From Ectobius pallidus (Eukaryota; Arthropoda; Insecta; Blattodea; Ectobiidae): 64,000 nucleotides of DNA. Of the stretch, positions 56,476 to 64,000 are shown in pieces (position 1 is the first letter of the stretch; every line of letters starts with the position of its first letter). The notes below the pieces were generated by a model that was not told where the DNA came from, did not search any database, and saw only the letters and a list, made by a program, of their open reading frames with translations. Where the stretch lies: NCBI GenBank assembly GCA_964059195.1, contig CAXKWD010000007.1, positions 26,547,023 through 26,611,022 of the forward strand. The letters run 5' to 3'. A program made the position numbers and the translations under genes.

Positions 56476-57484
56476 GTTATTCTTATTTTTTATAAATCGT
56501 TGTATTTGTCTAAAAGTCTGTCAATTTTTCTATCCCGGTTGGGCCATGCTCGAAACAAAGTTGCACAGAAGAACACATGAGTAAGGGGGGACGGGAAAAC
56601 GGAAGGGCTTGAATTATGGAGTGAAAAGAAATTACAAACTTTTAATTTCTTGTAGGGATCAGGGCTTATTCGTTGCTAAAAATCAATACAAATGAATATG
56701 CGTCTGGCTTTTTTAGTGTGCAACAAATAGTGCAATTAAAGCAACAGTGGAAATGAAATTGAAAGAATGTGGAAGCTAATTTAAATAACAAGTGAAATGT
56801 AATGTGTTATGCATAAAGAGTTTGAGTATCTGCTAATAGGAATAATTTTCTAATAAATGTCGTTATGATAAGGTTTATTTAGAAGGCCAGTTCATTACTG
56901 CAGTTTATTTATTTATTTAAGGCATTTCTTAGCGGCAAGATTAATAGAATAAATGTGTCGTGAAAGGCATATGAACATAGCTTAAAACAAGGTCTGCGAG
57001 CTGGCACTCATTGAAAACCTCAAGCATTCCCCTTGCCTTACCCCTTCTACGACTCTCTGATACAGCGCACCTATTGCGTAACATCCGGAGCGTGGAAGCA
57101 GTCAGTGGTGTACTGCTCGGAGCTCAAGAGAAGGCGAACGGAAGGAATTTGCTGCGTAATGCCAAAGTCTCAGCATGTTTAGCTATCGCATCTTAATACT
57201 ACCTGTCCTGAAAATATTAGTCGCGTTTCTAGTTCAACGTTTTAATGTTTAAGAATTTTATATTTAACCGTTAGGCCTACAATTATTAAGTTGTAAGTTA
57301 CCGGTTATTCTCAAATCCTATAACTACTTCAATTTGGTTTTCTTCCGTTACTTTATTCAGGAATTCGACAGTTTAAGAATAACTTAATCTGCAAAAAATA
57401 ATTATTGTAATAGTATAATATGTAATATGCAATTTTAAAAAGTTTACAATGTTGTACTTTATTACACGAGTAACGAATATAGGG

Positions 57485-58530
57485 GTGCCCACCCCCCCCA
57501 AAGTCATGACTCACCCCCCCCCCAAACTTCATTGCTCACCCCCCCCCCCAAACTTCATTGCTCACCCTCAAACTTCATTGCTCACCCCAACCCAATTGGC
57601 TGTCGACAAGGGCGCCCATATGATACTGTCTGAGGGGGGGGGAAATTTTTTTAAATTAATTTATTTTTTGTCACTTTAACTTCTTGGGCCACTTTGTAAC
57701 ATGATATTAATAATATAATAAGTGCAACAATGACGTAGCCAGAAAATAATTGTGGGGAGGGTCGGAGGTGCCGGGAGAGTTTGGAATACCCCCTAAAAAG
57801 GGGGTCGGGGGTCCATCCCCAGAAAATTTTTAAATAAGCTTATTGAATTAATGAAAATCACATTTTACGCTATTTTAGCACTGAAAAACTAGTTAGGAAA
57901 TTTGTTTACTATACTCTAAGACATGGCAACTTAAACAAGAAATTGTTACCTAAGTTATAATACTTATTACTATTTATAAGAAAAGTTGAATAACACATGG
58001 AACAGTGGACATAATAGGCCTACTCATTATGTTATGAAAAGAAAATAACCCTATATCATATTTGACACACCAACAAATCTTGTTTAATTAAATATTTTTT
58101 TTTAATACAGGTTTTTTAGGTTTTGACTTTTGGGGGGTCCAAACCCCTGAACCCCCCTTTCCTAATCCACTGTGGATTCTGCTTCCATGTTGTCGATTTG
58201 GTAAAACTTCTGCAATTCAAATAATTGTCTTAAAAGAAAAACATCTGACTATAATAATTATTAATATACATTTTTTCCTTCGCCCCCCCCCCCCCGCCCC
58301 CGGGTATGGGCGCCCATGGCTGTCGAAATTCTTCATCTTTATAAAGAATTAGAAGAGACCTTTTGAAGTTCTAGAACTTGGCTGTTTTTATTTTTAACAT
58401 ATAAAACTCTAATTTTGCAACAATTTTCACCCCCCAGAAAATTCATAATTGATAATATTTTGCCCCCCCCCCAGAAATTTCAATGACGCAGTCTGCGTCT
58501 TAACCCCCCCCCCTTCTAATAGTTTCCCGG
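57485..58530. repeat. C-/G-run-rich repeat cluster
   Basis: 57490-57600 is a short tandem of caaacttcattgctcacccc units separated by C-runs. 57610-57640, 58280-58320 and 58425-58515 carry further G- or C-runs. ggcgcccat occurs at 57611 and in a near-inverted context at 58309 (gggcgcccatgg), and both are next to ggctgtcgacaa/ggctgtcgaaat, suggesting an insertion with a duplicated flank between about 57598 and 58330. The end at 58440-58515 matches 3540-3600 in reverse. Confidence 0.5.
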
Positions 58531-59071
58531 GCCTCGCTATGTATTGTTTTTCCTTTTTTCCTCTGTGGTTCCATTGTGATATGCTGTAAACGAAATTGAC
58601 TACGGCCTACTAATAATTATTACCATTAACTTAGTTACGTTGATGAATAAAACACAATCTTTATAAACACTGAAATGAAAATGCGCAACACACGACCGTG
58701 CAAGAAGTACAAGGCTTTGTGAATGATTAGTACACTTCAATGCATGGCCCGCACGTGCAACGGGGAATCACAGCGACAATATTCCCCTCTCCTCATACCC
58801 CGCTCGTCTTCTGTTGAGCTCCGTACAGTACGTTACCTTGCTAAGGGGTATGGCGCAGAAAAAGAAAACCTATTCTTTCCGTAAGGACTGGGGATTAGTA
58901 GATACAACAAAACAGAAATGAAATTAAACAAAATGAAATCTCGTTTTGTTCTGATAATTTGTGTACCAATTCGCTTAATGTAAGTTACATTCCAACATCA
59001 GAACACTTCAATACGAAGCATGCCACGAAGTAGGCTATGAGAAAAGATTTGTTTCGGATATTGTTTACTTA

Positions 59072-59306
59072 CAAAACTAAACTCCGTGGCGCGACATCCC
59101 CGAAGGGACAAGGCCTACCACCCGGCCGCTGCGTCATCTACCTATGGGCAGATGGCAGGATTGGGGGGCATGTGGTCAGCACGCCGACACCCACGGCCGT
59201 GAATGGTGGTTTCCATGACCGGAGCCGCTACTTCTCTAACAAGTAGCTCCTTAATTTGAATCACGAGGCTGAGTGCACCACTACCAGACCTCCCTACCTC
59301 AGAAAA
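59072..59306 (-). mobile_element. SINE-A, 5'-truncated copy with TSD
   Basis: The body and 3' end of SINE-A are present (tccgtggcgcgacatccccg, ggacaaggcctaccaccc) but it stops in the cctcagaaaaa block, before the tRNA head. A perfect 12-bp TSD, attgtttactta, lies at 59060-59071 and 59307-59318, so the truncation happened at insertion, not by later deletion. Confidence 0.92.
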
Positions 59307-60110
59307 ATTGTTTACTTATAAACCGTAATAAATTATTAAATTAGTTACCCATTCAATGTTTAGCTGCGACAGATGAATGCTTAGTAATAAATGTAACAAT
59401 GAACTTAATGAAAGTGATTTTGTATTAACACTAGAATTTAACTGGGAAGTGGGTGTTACCTATTGTAGAAGACGACATGAAACAATTGTTTGAAAGTTTA
59501 AAAAGGCAAAATAGACATTAAACAAGACAGGCTACCGCATTTTAAAATATATTATATTGCGGGGAAAAAAATGAAACCATTCACAACGGGGGATAATGTC
59601 AAAGACGTTTAGCTTAGTAAGTACGACCACCTAAACTGGCAGTGGCATTGAATTTATAAGATCGAGTAAAGAAAATAGTTTTTAGTTGCACGGTTTCATC
59701 GGTTGATCGTTATAACTTTCAAAAGTGTGCACCTCATGCTCACAGATAGTGTCTGTGTAAATAAAGTTTCAGATGTCACTGCCACGGCCTGATGAAATGT
59801 ATCTAGTACTGCAGAGCATTGACGTCTCGTTGTTTACATGGACAAGAAATGGAAAGAGGGTGAAGTCTCGATTCTCCTACAATTTCAGTTCCCGATGCCT
59901 TGCGTAAAAGGAAGCAGAGAAGAAACTTATCTCTATATGTTTACACACACTCCACGAAAAAGTATTATGTTGTTTAAGATGTCTACTGGTAAAATGGCAA
60001 GCGTCAAATCCGGTAGACCCTTTTGAAATTTTTCTTAGTACAATAAAATATCTATATCTATATCTATTTGTCTAAAAGACAATCCAAATTGTGTTGTTGT
60101 TGGTAATATG

Positions 60111-60775
60111 TAGGGTTCGGATGTTCATGTTCTAAAAAAGTGGAGAATATGACTGCAAATATGCCCTTAAAATGACTAAATATGACCCAAAAATCCAAAA
60201 TATGTCCTAATAGAATAACGTATTTTCAAAAAAATAAATGTTCCAGTTTAAAAGTTTAAAGACACTAAATTATTACATCACATGAATTCAATCAGATTAC
60301 CACTTTCTTACAACTTTGGTGATCTACAATTTTACTTGTAGCCTAATGAACTTCTATTTTTAAAGAATTTGCTCCTATTTGCTCGCGTCATCAGCTCCAT
60401 AAACTCGTAATATTTTGTAGACCTTGCATGTCCTACATAATATGAATAACTGCATTGATTTTAAAATATAAGTTACCTATTACTTCGCATAAACATTAAA
60501 TTCATTTTTTAAAAATTCAAATTTAACTCGACCATATAGTACTGTACTTACATACAATTGTGCTCCTTTACCGAATGTATAACTGAAATGACGTTAAATT
60601 ACAAATGTGGCTAAAATATGACCAATATCACAATTATGACCAAAATATATCTTTATATGCAAATTAAAAACAATCCGATTAGGATAACATGCGTTCAATT
60701 CGTGTTTAATTTGTGTTTACGGCGAGAATAGAGATCAGGATAAAAATATGACATGTCATAAACATCCGAACCCTA
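60111..60775. mobile_element. hAT MITE with TAGGGTTCGGATG termini
   Basis: Left tagggttcggatgttcatg and right cataaacatccgaaccct(a) are inverted repeats. The flanks gtaatatg (60103-60110) and gtaataag (60776-60783) match at 7 of 8. The interior is rich in atatgacc/atatgtcc motifs, in the style of family F but not obviously the same family. Confidence 0.9.
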
Positions 60776-60783
60776 GTAATAAG

Positions 60784-63168
60784 CTTTGTTTACGTATAAA
60801 TATTGTAACTGTACAAAGTCTGTCAGTCTGTTCAATAAGGTTAGTTTTTCTCCTTTATAAAGGAGTGACATTTTAAATATATTCTATAGTCTATATTCTC
60901 CCCTCTACATAAGTATAAACCTTACCCATATTTACCCGATTCATGGTAGGCTAGATGAAATTTTCTGTTGGTCTAGATATGAAGAGCGTTGCTGTTGGCA
61001 GGAGTAAAGCGAAGCAAGCAGTTCATTTCAATATTAAATACCCATTCAAACGAGCTGCTTACTTCTCTCTACTCCCTGCAATTCCTTGGGTGCTGTAGAT
61101 CAAATCAGACGTAGACCAAAATACTCAACAACATCAGCATGGCTCCATTATTAAGCTGAAATACTACGCAAAGGAAAAGAAAATTAAGGATTAATTGTTC
61201 TTTTAATTTTAAAAAAGCCAGGATTATATTCAATTACACTGGTTACATATTTTAGCCTTAAACAGCGTGTTCAAAAATGCAATGTCCAAACTGCTATGGA
61301 TGATAAAATATACTAAACTGAACATGCTTTCTCATAAAGGCATGGGTATCAAACTCTAATAGTCTCTAGTCCAGTTATTCATTGAAAGCCAGGCGTCTTC
61401 AAAGGAATAAACCATTAACTCGGTGTTTCTTAATTGTTAATTGTTAATTGATCTGACTAAATCGGTCTTAGTTTTCTCTTACTAAAACAAAAGCAACGTT
61501 GCTGTATTCTCTCATTGTTATCACTGACCTTAGTTCTTCCCTCGCTTTAATCAATTCACATGCGTTATTGTTTACTGTATCTAGATCTTGCAACCATGCG
61601 TTTCACTCCACGCGGAGTTGACGAGTACGGTACCTGTCACAGCCGTCGGATGATATTTTTATATTTTGATTGGCTGGGATAACTAATTGATTGGTGAGGT
61701 AAAAATAAAGAACATAGGTTGAGCTCTCAGCAAACTTTCCCTCCTAACAAAAGGAAGCCGCCTGGCCATGCAATGAATAACTGGACTGTGCGTCCCTATT
61801 GACTCTGCAATGAGGTTCACGATGAACACTTTATACATTTATTGTAATTGAACACTGACTTCCACAATAAAATAATGAAAAAACATGTCACGTCGTTTTA
61901 TTGTCAGTCATATCCGATAACTTCTCATTTTTTATTGCGTGAAAAAAGTTATTTAACTTACGAGATTATTCAACAGGATTTATCCTTATGGTGGCAAATG
62001 ATCTTAACCCTTCGGTCGGAACATTTTTTTTCTCCGTTATGAGGAACATCCAGATAAATATGGAACATGCTCTATGAGGAACATCAAATCCAATCTGGGT
62101 ATGATAAATTAAATCAAGAACGAAACAATGGTATATTCTGTCTGCTAAAGCATACATATGTAAGGATTTTTTCTGAGGAAAACAATGAATTTTGGTTATC
62201 AGTCTATGATGCAAATGTTCCGCATAACGCACGACACAAATAAGTTGTTCAAAGGTTGGCAAATTTCATGTTGATAGGCCTATCTATGAGGATAACATAT
62301 TTAACAAATTTCAATTTTGAGCATTCACCTTATTCCCTCATAGGCCTATCACTTAAAGTTGAGTGACAAATATGTTCTTTATGTCATCAACTTAAATATA
62401 GGCCTAGTTCATGGTTTATAAGAGCCAATATTTGTTTATAACAACTTTTACAGCGTGAGCCTATGCTATCATTTATTATATTTTATTATTATTACAAATT
62501 TTATCTGCAATTTTCCTTTTACAGTTTGTATTTGTGACAAATATTAATTCATGTATTCTTAAAAGTTTTAACACATGCAATAACATGATTTTATCATAAA
62601 AAGTATTTTCCAGTGTTGATGACTGCAATAAGCCTATGTCTTTACTTGCATTTTTAACTGCAATTTATGTAGTCGTAAAATACCTCACCTTAGTTACATA
62701 TGAAACGGTTTGATCATAAAAGTGATTTTTAGTAGGCCTATTGACTGCAATAGGCCTTTGTCTATAGGCTATTTCTTTAGTTTTAACAGCCTTCTGGCAG
62801 AGAATATTTTGGACATTTTACTTTTATCTTTTTACAATTTTATACATTGCATTTGTAACAAATTTTAGTTTTATGTACTAGGTAGTTTAAAAAAACTCAG
62901 TAAAATCATACAAATAAATACTCCCAGTAATGAAAGTAGTTTTGATGCTAGTTACTACCCATAGGCCTACACTTAAATGGTGATGTATGAATTTTGTCTC
63001 TTATATTTAAACGTAACATACACAGTATGTCGTCAAATATCAATTATATGATACAAATTAAGTTATTTAAAAGTACGCAATTCAAAGTGAACTTCTATGG
63101 TATTCTCTTATCTTGCATGTAGTTACTAGTTCTTAACTTACTGCTGGTTGATGGGTCTCTCTAAGTTT
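60784..63168. other. No supported gene
   Basis: AT-rich, many taggccta palindromes in 62270-62960, no ORF over 100 codons and no TE ends recognised. 61966-62262 (minus, 98 codons) has no known domain. Confidence 0.5.
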
Positions 63169-63330
63169 AAACCATATGTGCTAATATTTTGGTTGGAATT
63201 TGCATTTCAGGACAAGGTGTGCTATCTTCAGTTCCTGATCAGTAGGAGAACCGTTCAATAACTACGTTGCATTACAACTTGTTCGAAGACGCTGTCCCTT
63301 GTAAATCAAACAGGGACGGTAAAAGGCTGT
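63169..63330 (+). repeat. Repeat E, uninterrupted copy
   Basis: It carries the same ordered blocks as 32617-36036 without the nested insertions, and so supplies the empty sites for the mariner fold-back (aatattttgg) and the hAT element (cctgatcagtaggagaac). It runs straight into the tail of a minus-strand LINE at 63331. Confidence 0.82.
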
Positions 63331-63333
63331 ATT

Positions 63334-63369
<36 letters not shown>

Positions 63370-63715
63370 TTAGATAGGGTGGGCATCTATTGTCCAATAC
63401 ACCGCGACCATCTCTGATCTTTTGTGCACCCCTAGCTTTTAGTCCCTTAGAAGACCAGATTCTGATAAAGAGTGCCAGCTTCTTAATTGAGACCATAGAC
63501 AATTCGCCCACCGGCATGAACCAGCGGTTGAAGTGTTTAGCCTTAATATCCGCAAGTGTTTCACATTAACACAGAAGATGAAGAGCAGATTCTTCACCTT
63601 TCCGAAATCTTCTGCACATCGGGTCGTCTGCTATGCCAACCTTGGTGCGGATCCTTATCGTCCTATAGAAGACCTTACCGACTTCAGATGATACTGTGGT
63701 ACTTACTGTGGTCGT
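63331..63715 (-). pseudogene. LINE 3' end with AAT microsatellite tail
   Basis: The minus-strand frame reads VSSEVGKVFYRTIRIRTKVG, IADDPMCRRFRKGEESALHL, LC, a stop where the family usually has an acidic residue, CETLADIKAKHFNRW, then to VLDNRCPPYLK and a TAA stop. The C..C...E.S..H.L..C pattern is the zinc-knuckle-like end of Jockey/CR1-type LINE proteins. After the stop comes an (AAT)n tail (63331-63369), the natural 3' end. It is 5'-truncated at or beyond about 63715. Confidence 0.78.
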
Positions 63716-64000
63716 CTTCTATTCCTCACCAGCCTCGGAATTTGCAAAGGTCTTGGGTTCAAGTCCCAGTGTCGGAGGAATTTTTCTCCTATAATATTCT
63801 CATGTAATGTCCAACAGAGACAATAATCTGTGGTTCATGAATGCTTATATATCTATCTTGAATGTTGACTGTACAATAACAGTGGGAGCCCGGTCACAAA
63901 AAATCACTACTTAGTGTGCCTCACAGTACTGCATATGACATAACTTGTCTGTCTGTGAGGTAGACCATTAGGGCAATTAGTCATAGGAGAGAGGTTCCAT

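Noticed and set aside
63735..63790. B-box-like gggttcaagtcccag as a tRNA gene or SINE
   Set aside because: No matching A box at the right distance and no tRNA fold; could be the edge of a repeat but unsupported.
1..64000. CRISPR arrays, bacterial operons or ribosome binding sites
   Set aside because: No regularly spaced short repeats of that kind; the content is clearly that of a eukaryotic genome.

Overview
This window looks like intergenic or intronic DNA from a large, repeat-rich arthropod genome, most likely an insect. I found no convincing intact host gene. The evidence for an insect is a full-length BEL/Pao LTR retrotransposon, a short TTAGG run (the arthropod telomere motif), tRNA-derived SINEs, RTE-like and R1/Jockey-like LINE tails, and mariner, pogo and hAT DNA transposons. 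A short palindrome, taggccta, recurs many times in the non-coding DNA. A cockroach/termite-type genome is my guess and is not proven by the sequence.

Layout. 1-7.7 kb holds one copy of a dispersed repeat (family A), hAT transposase debris, two SINEs with perfect target-site duplications (TSDs) and a hAT MITE. 7.8-9.4 kb is a hAT element with a perfect 8-bp TSD; a second hAT MITE is nested inside it. 10.3-11.1 kb is a five-unit tandem array. 13.25-16.18 kb is a 2.9-kb DNA transposon with terminal inverted repeats (TIRs) carrying a broken DUF7869-like gene. 16.5-27.7 kb holds two more copies of the same hAT MITE, LINE tails, a THAP/P-like or hAT-like element, a hAT MITE inside a tandem duplication, and a SINE. 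29.2-32.1 kb is a three-level nest: a Tigger-like MITE inside a pogo-like element inside family A copy 2. 32.3-36.0 kb is another nest with a mariner fold-back element, a hAT element and a 1.25-kb hairpin. 38.6-43.85 kb is a LINE relic split by a 3.55-kb element. That element has TIRs of about 690 bp and a gene with XPG/PIN-nuclease-like and cysteine-rich parts, and is possibly of the Academ (AcademX) type. 45.4-46.1 kb is a palindromic fold-back. 46.33-55.90 kb is the BEL/Pao element. 56-64 kb is mostly empty apart from a truncated SINE, a hAT MITE, C-rich repeats and a LINE tail.

The parts do not form a pathway. They record successive insertions, and the nesting and TSDs give a relative order. 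The BEL/Pao element is the youngest large insertion: its LTRs are almost identical and its 5-bp TSD is perfect, yet its coding region already has one in-frame stop between gag and pol and one frameshift near the end of pol. The most interesting objects are the DUF7869-type transposon, the long-TIR nuclease element, the pogo-like element with nine copies of a 16-bp motif, and the triplicated coiled-coil module in the BEL Gag.
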